A stretch of 64,000 nucleotides of DNA, taken from NCBI GenBank assembly GCA_916048095.2, contig OU696585.1:4465145-4529144 (forward strand). Reading direction: 5' to 3'. The translations under genes were made by a program, and so were the position numbers. The notes below the pieces were generated by a model. That model was not told the DNA's origin and did no database searches. It worked only from the letters and a program-made list of their open reading frames with translations. This document shows, piece after piece, positions 40,348 through 51,953 of the stretch (positions within the stretch are counted from its first letter, which is position 1; every line of letters starts with the position of its first letter). This stretch comes from Sacculina carcini. Its lineage: Eukaryota > Arthropoda > Thecostraca > Sacculinidae.

Positions 40348-40689
40348 ATATGTATATATACATATATATACACACAATACATTACAGTACATACACATAT
40401 AGGTTGATGCACATAAAACGAATAAGCGCTAACCACCAATGATACAAATGGACCATTATGCACAAAATATTAGCACTAGCACAAGACAAGACTATGTTCG
40501 CAATACTGTATGTTCTCCTAACACATGATGCAATACATTACACATGTTTATCGCAGACATTACTCGGAAAATATATGCTACAACATTTGTCATCAATTTT
40601 AAACAATCACATTTCGTAACATGCACATGTGAAACAAAAAGTTGCGGCAGAATCAGCAAACAATATACATTCACAATTAAAGCGAATAC
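39746..40689. other. Unassigned stretch with CA/TG and TA microsatellites
   Basis: No gene seen. It contains a TG run (about 40144-40160), a perfect TA run at 40299-40340 with flanking TA/CA tracts to 40375, and AT-rich sequence. It may be an insertion separating the two I-type LINE fragments. Confidence 0.5.
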
Positions 40690-41663
40690 ATGACGCCTAC
40701 AATGTGATGTATGTTACTGTGTAAGATATTTCTTTTGCTGTTTTATACTCGTTTTTCTCTTTTTTATCATGTGTGTTATTTTTGCTGGCTCATTCATTTT
40801 CCATCTATGAGCTAATACTCCTTTATATTGTTCGCACCAGTTAATCTCTTTCACGCGCCTCTGCTCTACTTGGCGCTATATCAAATACATGTTTGTTTGT
40901 TTTTTGTTTGTCAATGTAGGATAAAACACGTCTGCTAAATGTTTTTGCTAAAATGCGGTTTCTTCTCGTGAAAACAGATGGGATGTCCGAATATTCAGGG
41001 TGAAAATAAAAAAGTGGCTTCAAAATGTGCGTGTTGTTGTAGTACGCTTTCAATGCATATCTGATAGCCAGTTTTTTGTGACGCGTTGATAAAGGAGCAA
41101 TACCTGTACTAGCCCGTAACACTTCCACTGGTGTTGTACGAAACGCTCCAGTGATGATGCGGAGACATTCGTTTTGTACAGGCTCCAGGGTGCTCAGTGC
41201 AGAAGGGCTTGCCGACATGTACACCTGAGCTCCATAGTCCAGCACTGGCAAGATCAAGGACTTGTATGCCTTTTGAAGAATGACGCGACTGGCTCCTGCT
41301 ACATTATTTCCTGCAATTGCTCGTAAAACATTCAAACTTTGTTCGCATCTTTTCTTCATGTGAAAAATATGTTCGCGCATGGTCAACGATTTTTCGAAAA
41401 TCACGAGAAATTTGTGAGAATTCTTATAGGGAATCAATTCTTGTGGAATTTCGAGTGAGCTCCTAGGTTTATGGTTATCCACTGTGTATAGGACTGCAGT
41501 GGATTTGCTTCCTGAGTATCTCATCCCGTTTTCTTCTGCCCAGTCGGTGAGGATATTCAAGGCGTCTTGAATGTGTTCGCCCAGCAATTTAGAATCGTTT
41601 CCCAGAATCCAAAGAGCGCAGTCATCCGCATACTGGGCAAACTGAATTACATTAGGAATGGAC
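40690..41663 (-). pseudogene. I-type LINE RT fragment (palm to thumb)
   Basis: Begins at the right with QFAQYADDCALW (catalytic pair, about 41610-41645), then TDWAEENGMRYSGSKSTAVLY, MREHIFHMKKRCEQSLNVLRAI, SRVILQKAYKSLILPVLDYGAQVY and RITGAFRTTPVEVLRASTGI. The frame ends at 40841 but similarity in another frame continues to about 40700 (WCEQYKGVLAHRWKMNEP). The same type as the LINE at 46039-51182. It is cut on the right by the inverted-repeat element at 41668. Confidence 0.82.
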
Positions 41664-42017
41664 TGGACAGTGGACTGGACTGGTTAGAGTCTAGTACCTT
41701 TGGCGCGACATCCACTTCACGCGACGCTGTTTTGCACTGTACATACCTGTTACGTCATCGACTTCCGAACGAGTGACGTATTTTGGTTCACCAGTGATGC
41801 CAGCAAGCCATAGATAAATTGGAGGCCACTTCGTTCGACATCTTGGTTTATCACCAGATTTCCCGCTTTGTGTGTTCGTTCTCGGTCTTTGGCGTGTGTT
41901 CTGCAGTGGTCATTTTGACGGTACGTGGTTATCTTTCTTACTAGTAGTTTATTTGTTATCATTAATCGGGTTGACTTATAATGTAACGTTATAGTTTATC
42001 TTGTGTCAATCTTCTCC

Positions 42018-42185
42018 TTTTCATTTTTGATTATGAGATATATTGGTATTAAGTATGGTCTGAATTGACTGCTTTATCAAGACTCTCTATAATCATGTTT
42101 CATTTTCATTTTTGATTATGAGATACATTGGTATTAAGTATGGTCTGAATTGACTGCTTTACCAAGACTCTATAATCAATTTTCA
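42018..42185. repeat. Two tandem ~85-bp units
   Basis: TCATTTTTGATTATGAGATA begins at 42021 and 42106; both units continue with GGTATTAAGTATGGTCTGAA, with few differences. Confidence 0.8.
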
Positions 42186-42603
42186 GCCACCTGATTAATT
42201 GTGATCCTGAGGTCCTTATTTGTCACATTAATAGACAGTATTTGTCGTGTTATGTATGCTGGTGTTGACATGTAACCTGATCCCATGCCGTGTTTTTTTT
42301 TTCAGTTGAGTCGCCGGCGCGCTGTGCATGCAGTCTCGGGGCTCATCACAGTCTCGAGCTCATCTCGAGGCTGGGTGGAGGATTGATCATCTCGTCGCCC
42401 ACATCGAGATTAAGAACGGCCTTGTATCGTGCTGTCTGTAGTGTCTGGTTTCTGGATGTGGCAGGACAACTGGCATGTATTCTCACTGCATGCGTGTTCA
42501 GCCGACGACGACGGTGATTACTAGTTGTTCAGTTATCACGTCCACGTTTCAATTGTTTTCTCGTGTGTTGGCTTGCGTGCATGTGCTGTAGTGTTTGGTG
42601 ACG

Positions 42604-42604
<1 letters not shown>

Positions 42605-42636
<32 letters not shown>
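42605..42636. repeat. TG microsatellite
   Basis: About 16 TG dinucleotides without interruption. The surrounding 42190-43280 shows no recognised gene. Confidence 0.9.
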
Positions 42637-42637
<1 letters not shown>

Positions 42638-43282
42638 TTGATTCAGTGGATCGTGTATTGTTATGCAGTAGTGTTACGTGATCGCAGCTTCGCTCGTACT
42701 GTTTTTGATTCATTATTCAAGTCATGTTTGATATCACCAGTGTTCTTGCACTATTATCTCTTGTCTCGGTTATAGACATTAATTCGTCTCAAATTAGCAC
42801 TTTATTGCATTATATTTCTTGCATGGAATTTTCGTTTTTGTGTTTTTTCTTACCTCGCCTTGTCTGTGCGATTTTTTAAGCTCCACACAAAACTTCAAAA
42901 CCCCACTTCTTCCTAACTTAATTTTGCCTAATTGCCTTGCTTAATTTTGCCCGAGTCGTATATTTCGCTTGAAATTCAACATAAATGTTTACTTGTGAAC
43001 TTTTCGTGCTGAACAGTGCTGAATTTTATCAACTGTTTACCCGTTCTACTTTATCTCTCAATATGTGTTTATTGTTGTGTCTTTTTCTCTGTTTCTCATG
43101 TTGCTTCATGTTATCATATAGTGTCATGTATAAGTGTTTATTGCACCATGACTGTTTTTGTTTGTGTGCTTTGTCCACTAATTGCGCGCTTGTATAATAT
43201 GCTACGTTGTTACTGTTTCGTGGTCTTATAACACGCTTGTATTGTGCATAGATTGGCTGGCTATTCTGTATAAGAAATTCAG

Positions 43283-43416
43283 GGTAACATGGCGTTGGTC
43301 TCGTCACGGAGCTTCACTGGACCGCCTATATGTTGCGACATACACTAATACAGATCAGATTGTAATGACACACAACCACATTGCTGCAATCTCAGAAGAC
43401 TGTGCTTGTGTGCTTG
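43283..43416 (+). CDS. Weak candidate exon, unidentified
   Basis: Between AATTCAG (ending 43282) and G|GTAACAG (43417) one frame is open for 44 codons with a non-repetitive composition, including SRHGASLDRLYVATYTNTDQ. I do not recognise the protein. It could be chance or part of the inverted-repeat element's own gene. Confidence 0.15.
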
Positions 43417-43923
43417 GTAACAGTGTTTTGTATGTTTTGTAACAGCGGAGCGACCTCAAAACTACACACAAATATAGATATACAATATATACACACACAC
43501 ACATGAATATTTACATTTTCATTTCATTCAATTTCTACACAATTTTTCAGTTGTGCAGACAGTACATTCGGCGTGAGTGTGGATTTATCACTGTCACTGA
43601 CAGGTCCGTTAGAATTCTTCGGCATTTCGGCAAGCAAGCATTTCGGTATCAAGACAGAACGTGATGTATAGCCAAAAGGACCGCACGCACATGCATATAA
43701 GTATAAGCAGTCAGGCAGGCTGGAAAACATGGCTGACTAACTCTTCTGCTTTTCAAAACAGGTCTTATTTTCACCATGTATGACCGATATTCCCCACCTG
43801 CTGACCGATATACACATATCCACACACACTCACACACAGGCAAACAGAACACCGACCCTTGCCTTGCCCCACACACGCGTACACGCGCACAAACTCGTGA
43901 AATATGTGCATGAAACGTACCAA

Positions 43924-44225
43924 TATATAAATATAATATGATTACGCATTTGAACACAGCGGTAGAGCAGGCCGTGTTCGCGTGTACTTTTGCGGGGGCA
44001 AAGCCTCACGACCCCGGCTGGCACACCGCAGGTCCGGCCGCCACACAGGTTATCGCAGTCACGGCCAGCACAGAAAACTGTACGGCTGCGCGCACACGAA
44101 ACCCGCCTTGCGGCAATTGGGCTATCAATTTAAGAAACGAACCCATCCGTTTCACCTCGCCAGGGAATCGAACCCTGGACCTCTCGTGCACAGAGCGTGC
44201 GTTTTAGCCACTCGGCTACGAGGCG
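43924..44225 (-). mobile_element. tRNA-derived SINE, full length
   Basis: Flanked by AAACGTACCAA (43913-43923 and 44226-44236). In minus-strand order: a tRNA-like head (GCCTCGTAGCCGAGTGGC at the right end, with the T-arm CAGGG-TTCGATT-CCCTG and a matching acceptor CGAGGTG), giving A and B boxes for RNA polymerase III; the body with GGCCGGACCTGCGGTGTGCC; and a tail with TGTGTTCAAATGCGTAAT and AT-rich end. It is the only copy here with the whole head and so the reference for the family. Confidence 0.9.
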
Positions 44226-44374
44226 AAACGTACCAAGCCCATCACCAACATTACATTAAATTGAAACAACTATAAACCAGACGTATCACAACGTGCCTAA
44301 GCACTGAGAACCACAATACCACCACCAATACCCACCACTACAACACCAGCGTACCAAAACAATTAGGCAATCAA

Positions 44375-45765
44375 CTAACAACAACAATGTATTTGTATAG
44401 CGCTCACACATAAACAAGCGCGAAAGAGACAACAATTAGAAACAACAGTACACGGTATCAAGATGTGAGAAAAGAAGTAGAAAATTCACAGAAAGGATTT
44501 TTTGTCAATAATAATGGAGATAAATGAAATGAAAATATATAAGCATAATAGCATAATAGCTGTATAAGCATAGGGGCAGACAAACTTGATAGGAAACAAT
44601 CTACTAAATTTCTGGGAGTAATTATTGATAGCAAATTACATTGGAAAGAGCAAATATCCAATGTAACTGCCAAACTAAACAGAGTGAACTTCCTTCTCAG
44701 CAAAGTAAAAGAAATATTCGACACTAAAACAAAAACCACCCTTTATTATTCATTTTCTCAATCATATTTACAATACTGCTGTGAAGCATGGGGAAATACT
44801 TATTACACTAACTTGCAAACCATAAGAATTGCACAAAAAAGAGCTATCAGAATCATAGACAATCTGAAAGCAAGGGAGCATACATCACCTTCATTCAAAA
44901 ATGAAAATATTCTAAAATTTGACGATGTAGTAAAACTGAATAATTTAACTAAAATGTATGCAGCATATCATAAGAAATTACCATCTAACATTCAAGCATA
45001 CTTCATAATCAATACAAGGCATACAGACAAATTCCTCTTTCCCCACACACGAACCAAACTAAGAAGCTTATCATTTTTCTATGTAGGTATATCGCAGTGG
45101 AATGAATTGGATAAAGACCAGAAACAAACTCCAACGTTGTCCAGCTACAAGAAAAACTTGAAAAAACAATACATTCAATCTTACTCTGAAGAATCTGACA
45201 AATGAAAATATAGGTTATGGTCGAGTGCGATAAATCGTGATTGTGCTGTGTGTGTGGGTGTGTGTGTATTTGGTGTGTATGAGTGTGGGAGTGTGATTGT
45301 GTGCATGATATATTTATCAGTGTTTAGATGAGTGAATTAGTGCGCGTGAATATGTTTATATGTGAGCGTGTATGTATTGCATCGTATTAACAATTTGATT
45401 TAACCCAGGCAACACAAGCTATTTAGCTTCAATTGCCTTTCCAGTTTTGGTTTAATTACATATTTTGGTTCTGTTGACATGAAGGCTGGAAAAAATACAT
45501 GAATGAATGAATGAAAATAAGTAAAAACATAAGTAATTGTAAATTAGAGTCATAGGGAAGCGTAAGGCGTAAGAGTGCGAGAAGTGGGATCAAAAGATTT
45601 AGCAAAAATATATTTACGAAGTGAGGAGGAAAATCTACTAAAGGATGAAGAGGAAGTGATTGAGGAAGGAAGATCATTGTAGACCCGAGGCGCATAGAAA
45701 GAAAAGGATTTTGCGGACCAAGGTGACTCGTTGATAGCGCGAGGACAGGATAAAGGAAACCAACA
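44375..45765 (-). pseudogene. CR1-like LINE 3' fragment, interrupted
   Basis: The left part (44385-44540) has the 3' tail motif AATGTATTTGTATAGCGC. The right part (45523-45765, minus) encodes a decayed RT C-terminus of the family at 15941-17975 (pattern PYDSNLQ, SFLSMRLGS). A + strand LINE fragment separates them. Confidence 0.6.
44568..45522 (+). pseudogene. LINE RT C-terminal fragment (CR1/L2-like), 5'-truncated
   Basis: An open frame from about 44570 to 45205 encodes STKFLGVIIDSKLHWKEQI, then LYYSFSQSYLQYCCEAWG, RIAQKRAIRII and an end domain with ISQWNELDKDQ, like the C-terminus of the full-length LINE at 20659. A 3' UTR and a terminal GAAT tandem (45502-45517) follow. It is nested in the minus-strand CR1 fragment. 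Confidence 0.8.
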
Positions 45766-46251
45766 ACGAACACATGTCGATCACTCGCGTGCATTTATGT
45801 ACCGAAAAATTGGCCAGCCGGGAAATCTAGTGATAAACCACAGTGTCGATCGAAGTGGCCTCCAATTTCTCTACGGCTTGCTGGAATCACTGGTGGACCA
45901 AAGATACGTCACTCGTTCGGATGTCGATGACGTAACAAGTATGTACAGTGCAAAATAGCGTCGGGTGAAGTGGATGTCGCGCCAAAAGTACTAGACTCTA
46001 ACCAGTCCAGTCCACTGTGACGGGCCAAGATGCGACCTGTTGTGTTGTTGCTGTTGTTGTCGTTTAGGCGTTTCGGCCGAAGCGACCATTTCACGCCGTC
46101 TTGTTAACAAATAAAAAGAAAACATGAATCGAGCATAGGGATAGAATGGTTACACTCGATACATGCATGGAAGGAGAAATATGACTGAATTAATGATTTG
46201 AACAAAAAAGGATTCCATGAAATATAAGGGTGAAAAAGACAATCTCGACGA

Positions 46252-49200
46252 TTAAAAGTTCGTGCAGGTGCAGTTCATGTTCATCTGCAGTTCATGTTGT
46301 CGCGTAGTATTGCGCACTTGCTGGTATTTAAAGCAAGTTGTTGAGTCCTGAGGTCGATAAAAAGTGATGAGAGCTCTGATGATTTGTGGCTGGTGATTTT
46401 TGACAATATTATCCATAGTGAAAGGTATTTGGTGCGTTGTGAAGATATTCACGAGATTGGAGCGATGATATATGTATACAGGGCAATCTATTAAAATATG
46501 GTGTAATGTATCCCGGCACTGACATCTGTTACACACCGGTGGCTCCTCCCGACGCAGGAGGTGGCGGTGTGTGAGTGCCGTGTGGCCCAGTCTGAGGCGG
46601 GCCAGCGTCCGTTCCATCCGTCTCGACAGGGAGACTGGTGAACACCACAGGCCCGGCTCCTTTAGTATTTTTGGCAGTAGATATTTTGCGGAGAGTCTTC
46701 GCCAGTCAGTTTCAAACGTTTTCGCAACACGTTGTCTTATAAAGGTCTCCACATTGTTCTTTGATCGGCCCAATAGTACTACTGTGGTGTTCTCCAGGGC
46801 TCTCTTTGCCGCATTTCATACCATTGTTGTTTATGAACCTATATACTTATAGGTTAACCTATATACTTGTATGGTTTGGTATACAATAAAATCGATGGAC
46901 TGATAAAGGTTTAAAAGTACCGATCTGGAATCTGTCACAATGACGGCTTTCCTGAGATTCATCTCCTTGCAAAGACTGGTCGCTTTGTATATTGCGTAAC
47001 TTTCTGCTTCATAGACGGAGGCCCAGTCTGGCAGGCGATAGTGTCTGACAATTGTTCGTCCATTGGCAGGCTGGTTCGCCGTTCGGCCGCTGGTCACCAC
47101 CGCACAGGCGGTCCTGCCGTCTGCCTTTGACCCGTCTGGGTTTTCCGCTTTCATTTGTAGAAACGCTTGCTGGACCTCATTTGCACTTATGTTTTTGCTG
47201 TTGCAGATGTATTTGATCGGTGGGCGTATAATGGACCATGGCGGTGACGTAGGCGGCAAGATATATCGCGGTTCTTCGGTCATGCCGAGAGTCGCCATGG
47301 CGCGCCGGACTCTCGTGGCCACATTCTGTAGAGCTGGCTGACGAGTGTATTTTCGTTTCACCATATTGTTGAGCAGGTGGTTTGTTCTGGATATCGCTTT
47401 AGCGTAATACCTGATGGTTATATCCTTCCTTCGTAACTCTAGATTATTAACACCCGTATATCCTTCGAGGAGTTTGATCGGGCTCGTCCTGAACGCCCCT
47501 GTAGCCAGCCGTAGGCAGCCGTTCTGCACCCCGTGCAGTCTCTGCAGCACGTGGGGCGATGCTGCCGCGTAGACTTCCGCTCCGTATTCCAGGATGGGTC
47601 GTACAAGACTTTTGTATAATTTCACCATCGTCGCTGTGTCGGCGCCACTGTACTGGCCCTGTATAGATCTTAGTACGTTGACCCTTTTTGAAGCCTTTGC
47701 AATTAAGTGTTCCACGTGTAGGTCCATCTTCAACTTTTTGTCCATTACAATTCCTAAGAATTTGAATTTGGTGTCATAGGTTATGTTTTGCTCGCTGAGG
47801 CGCAGCGGCAGTGTCGGCGACATATGCCTGTGTGCCGAGAAGAGCACAGCGACCGACTTACCGGCCGAAAACTGCAGCCCATTGCGTTCTGACCACGCCG
47901 TCAGGCGGTCGAGACTGAGCTGCAGCAGACCGTGCGCTCGCCGTGCGTCATGACTTGTCGTCCATATGGCCGTATCATCAGCATACAGTGAGTATTTTAC
48001 GCCATTCGGTATGTCTTCAAACATGTCGTCAATCATTACGTTGAAGATTGTGGGTGACAGACAACTTCCTTGAGGAAGACCAATTTTTGTTGTAAAACGT
48101 CTAGAGGTAAAGCCATGCATGCGAATAAAAAATGATCTATGTCCATCGATAAAATTTGTTAAAAACTTCATCATGTTGCCCACAATGCCCAGCCGGTGTA
48201 TTTTCCTCAGCACAATGTGCTGGTGCACTGTGTCGTAGGCTTGTTTAATGTCGAGGAATACAGCTAAGTTGCACTGTTTCGTACTGAATCCTTTCCGTAT
48301 GTGTGCCTCAAGGTTAACAGCATGGTCGACGGCAGAGCGACCGGGTCGGAACGCACACTGGTTTTGGTCCAGCAATCCGCCGCTCTCGAGCACATACGAT
48401 AGACGCCGAGCCACCATCCGCTCCATCAGTTTCCCTAGGCAGCTTGTGAGCGTGATGGGTCGATATGAGGTGCTCATGTTACGGGGTTTACCGGCTTTCA
48501 AGATTGGTATGATAACCCCCTCCTTCCATTGTTGTGGAAATTGTCCTGATGACCAGATGATGTTAAAAAACGTTAAAATATGGATACAAGCTCGATGAGG
48601 TAAATGCCTGAAGAATTCGTAGTGCAATTGGTCTGGGCCCGTTGATGTGTTTCCGGCTGATTTAATAGAGCATGATAGCTCCTCTATGGTGAATGGTGAG
48701 TTATATTCACAGTCGTCCGCCATCCTCTCTGTATTCTGTTCTGCTAGATACTCCCTATACACTGCATCAGCGAAGCCGACACTCAGATGCTGACCGGAAC
48801 TGACTGCCGCGATTGCGGCCGCCAGCTCGTTCACTACGTGTTGCGGCTCGTGTACCGTCGCGCCATTCACCCTCAGGACGGGCATCACTGATGGTGTGCA
48901 CCGGCCCCGTAATGTTCGGATACTCCTCCAGACACTAGTTAGTGGAGTATCCTTGTTTATAGTGTCAATGAATGTATCCCATGCATTTTTCTTTGCCTCT
49001 CTGATGATGCGTCGAGCAGCGGCACGTCTACGGCACAGCTCGATCGTGGTGTCGATCGTACCATGTCGGACATGTCGTCTAATCGCTCTTTTCCTAAGGG
49101 CCACAGCTCGTCGACATTCGTCGTTAAACCACGGCACCGGTCTGTGCTTTCTCGGCCTGCTGGTTAACGGTATTGCTCTTTTGGCTGCATATGTTATGAT

Positions 49201-50015
49201 GTTAGTGATTTGTGTCACCCTGCTATCTATTGTTAGCTCCCCTTCTGGTGGATCCAACTGACAAAGATCTTCAAATTGGCCCCAGTTTGCTCTCTTCATG
49301 TTCCACCTGGGTGTATAGTGTGTTATTCGGTGGTCCATAGCAGAGTGGATAAAAATTGGGTAGTGGTCAGAGTTGTATGTATCGTTATCTACCGTCCAGT
49401 AAAAAAGCGATGCGATGGTTGGTGAGCACGCCGATACGTCGATGGCTGTTTGTGTATTATTGGCCATATGGTGGTAGGTTGACGACCCGTCATTTAGCAC
49501 GACCAAATTGTTTGCGTATAGCCATTGTTCTAGTATTCGCCCTCGAGCGTCTTGGACACATGTCATCCCCCACAGCTGACTGTGAGCATTGATGTCGCCC
49601 AACATTAAAATTGGGTTGGTACATTCTGTGATTATGGATTGCATTTTTTGTGCGATGGATGAGTTGTTACATGACGGCGGAATATATATATTGAATATGT
49701 CAATGACCATACCTTTTGAGGCGACGGTGCAGGCTGTCGCCTGTAAGTCGTCGAATTGGGGTAGCTCTAGCGCGTGTTGTGGCACCGTGTTTTTCACGTA
49801 CAAGGCCACACCGCCCCACACCCCCGTCTTCGATCACTGCCGCTGTAATCACATCGATATGTTGTATAATTATGCAAGTTAACGTGATCAGTGCTGGCAA
49901 ACCATGTCTCTTGGATTGCCAGCACTAAAGGTTGTTTTGTTAGTGCGATTTGTTGAAATTCTGCCCTTCCCGATATCAATCCTCTGCAATTCCATTGTAG
50001 GATTGTTAAAAACAT
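46252..50015 (-). pseudogene. I-type LINE ORF2 (endonuclease, RT, RNase H), broken
   Basis: Starts at ATG 50015 (MFLTILQWNCRG), 38 bp after ORF1. The endonuclease begins in this frame (IQETWF, 49800-50015), shifts frame at a C/G run near 49820, and continues in 46831-49821: LGDINAHSQLWG, SDHYPIF, then RT (SYRPITLTSCLGKLMERMV, FLDIKQAYDTVHQ, GLPQGSCLSP, YSLYADDTAIW) and the start of RNase H (YEAESYAIYKAT, VTDSRSVLL). Near 46835 a deletion removes the middle of RNase H (the WxPGHxGxxGNE block is absent). The frame 46252-46773 then supplies the end with CNRCQCRDTLHHILIDC. A functional relative would nick DNA, copy RNA and remove the RNA strand. Confidence 0.88.
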
Positions 50016-50053
50016 AGATAAATTATGAAAAATTGTGAAAAAAGATGACTAGA

Positions 50054-51010
50054 TTATGTTATCACAGGGCTGACTGGTGATCCGCGTGGCGGAGTGTTAC
50101 CGCCGCCTGCAGCCTCAGTGGCTGTTCGGCGGCCCATCGACCGCTCCATGCTCGGCGACTGTTGTCGCCGGCTCACCACGGTCCACTCAGTGACGGCAGT
50201 GGCTGGCCGTCGTGGCTCCGGTGTGCGTTTGCGTGGTGATTGGCTGCAGGTGCGTCGTGTCGACCAGCAGCGTCGTCTCGATACTCCCCGACGTCTCTGT
50301 GGAGACGGTCTCGATCTCGGTTTGCTGTTGACGGTGTTATTGCTGGACTTGATTCTGCAGCTGCATGTTTTTGTCGTCTGTTGTGTGCTGTTGACTTTCA
50401 AAGTTGTTTCGTCTGTCTGCGTGGCGATTGATTTGGTGCTGATTGCTGTTTTGGCTGCGATGACATATGAAGTATGTGCATTTTGTCGGCTATTAAACGC
50501 TGCTCGCGCCTCTCTGAATGAGATGTTGTTTTTAACCTTCATGGCACATATTTCTTTCTCGTCCTTCCATCTCGGGCAGGTATTTTGAGATGCGATGTGA
50601 TCGGGACTGCCGCAGTTGATGCATCTTTGTGGCGAGACGCAGTCGGTATCGCCGTGATCGGGCTGACCACACCTCACACACACGGCCTCGCTACGGCAAT
50701 TCTTGGTACCATGACCGAACTTGTGACATTTAAAGCATCGCTGCGGGTTAGGGATGTACGCTCGTACTTCATATCTGAGGCAGCCGGCCTTCACGTGTGT
50801 CGGCAATGTGGCCGTAGAGAAAGTCAGTGTAAGAAGTGCTGTCGGTTTTCTGCATAGCCGACAGTCATAGACGTCATAGCCGTTGGTCTTGTCCTTGGTT
50901 AGAGATGCTTTGGATGATGTGGATGATTCTGACGGTGATTTTGTGTGATGGTTTTGGGTTCCCAGGGTCTTATCTTTGTCTCTTTTTCTTTTTCTTTTCC
51001 TCCCGGACAT
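50054..51010 (-). CDS. I-type LINE ORF1 (CCHC zinc-knuckle protein)
   Basis: From ATG 51010 (MSGRKRKRKRDKDK) 318 residues. A basic N-terminus, then TLPTHVKAGCLRYEVRAYIPNPQRC leading into three knuckles: CFKCHKFGHGTKNC, CVRCGQPDHGDTDC and CINCGSPDHIASQNTC. This order is typical of I/Jockey ORF1 (Gag-like) proteins that bind LINE RNA. The RNA-binding region usual before THVKAG is very short here, which suggests an internal deletion. The C-terminus is Arg/Ser/Pro rich. The frame stays open upstream to 51163 but has no ATG there. Confidence 0.8.
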   Translation of the reverse strand: MSGRKRKRKRDKDKTLGTQNHHTKSPSESSTSSKASLTKDKTNGYDVYDCRLCRKPTALLTLTFSTATLPTHVKAGCLRYEVRAYIPNPQRCFKCHKFGHGTKNCRSEAVCVRCGQPDHGDTDCVSPQRCINCGSPDHIASQNTCPRWKDEKEICAMKVKNNISFREARAAFNSRQNAHTSYVIAAKTAISTKSIATQTDETTLKVNSTQQTTKTCSCRIKSSNNTVNSKPRSRPSPQRRRGVSRRRCWSTRRTCSQSPRKRTPEPRRPATAVTEWTVVSRRQQSPSMERSMGRRTATEAAGGGNTPPRGSPVSPVIT

Positions 51011-51814
51011 TTCCCTCACCTTGGTTCCAATGAAATTTGGGGAATCAGTGAAAGTGAATAGAAAGGTAGGAGAAAGAAAGGTAGAAATTGGAAAGAGGAG
51101 AGGAGAGTGTACAATTGTTTGCTGTTTCACTTCACTCGAAGCACGGATCGTAACACCCAACACGAGGTCGCATGAACAACTGAAGATGCGACCTCGACAT
51201 TTGTGACGCGTTTAAGGCATTCAATGCCTTCACTGAATATTTATTCCTTCACTGAAACTTGTGGGGTCTGTTATTATCTGTTATAAAATTGCATTTGTTG
51301 TTTGAATAGTTTCTTGCTGTCATATTCTGAGTTCACATTGATTTAATAAGCCTTATTGGGGCCTTTATTTACTTGAATGCTTATTCTGGTGTCTTATTTT
51401 CGTTGCAGTGGAATTTGTTTGAACCATTGTTTGTTGTTTTGTTGTGGGAATGGTTTTGATAGCTGTTTGGTTTGTTAATACCGCAGGTGATTAATTGGTT
51501 AAACTGATAAGCGCACGTTTATTTTCTGCTGCCTGTTGTTTTCGGCAATCTTTTAGCTTTCTCTTGTGTGCTTGATCTGGTTTTGATGTTTCTGTATATT
51601 ATGTGTGTAAACGTGTTTGCTACATTGGATCCATTCTATTTATTCTTGGCGTTGATTATTTGTGCTCACATATGTGGTTATATGCGCTAAACGAAATATA
51701 TTATTGATTGATTGGTCTTGTTGCTTTGTTGGTTAGTACACGAGTTAAACTGTTATTCCTGGTGGTGGGCTTTATGTTGGTCAAACGGTGACGTGATTGA
51801 TACGAGTGTCGAGA

Positions 51815-51953
51815 AAGTATTTCTGTGCTGACCGTGACTGCGAAAACCCATGTGGCGGCCGGACCTGCGGTTTGCCAGCCGGAGCCGTCAGGCTTTGCCC
51901 CCGCAAAATTAAACGCGAACACATTTCTCTACTAATGTGTTTAAATGCGTATG
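51815..51953 (+). mobile_element. SINE, truncated, inside DNA element copy 2
   Basis: Same position in the element and same body as 32494-32628 (GCGGCCGGACCTGCGG, GGCTTTGCCCCCGCAAAATT, tail TGTGTTTAAATGCGTA). Confidence 0.8.

Larger units (their letters stand above)
41668..46017. mobile_element. Inverted-repeat-bounded element (about 4.35 kb)
   Basis: CAGTGGACTGGACTGGTTAG at 41668 is the complement of the right end (45998-46017). The inverted repeats run about 200 bp (41668-41865 and 45820-46017), with several substitutions. It starts inside the LINE RT fragment and ends against the terminus of DNA element copy 2, overlapping its TGTGACGG tip by two bases. No transposase recognised. Inside are tandem repeats, a SINE and LINE fragments. 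No target duplication found, so the nature (DNA transposon or inverted duplication) is open. Confidence 0.55.
46039..51182 (-). mobile_element. I-type LINE, near full length
   Basis: Flanked by the 12-bp duplication AAGATGCGACCT (46027-46038 and 51183-51194). ORF1 and ORF2 with endonuclease, RT and RNase H; the 3' end has a hairpin-prone CGTTTCGGCCGAAGCG segment and an AAC-rich tail. ORF2 has one frameshift and an internal deletion, so this copy is dead, though recent. Confidence 0.88.

Noticed and set aside
44150-44225. A tRNA gene on the minus strand
   Set aside because: The tRNA-like sequence continues without a break into the SINE body and the unit is flanked by target duplications. The anticodon arm does not fold well.
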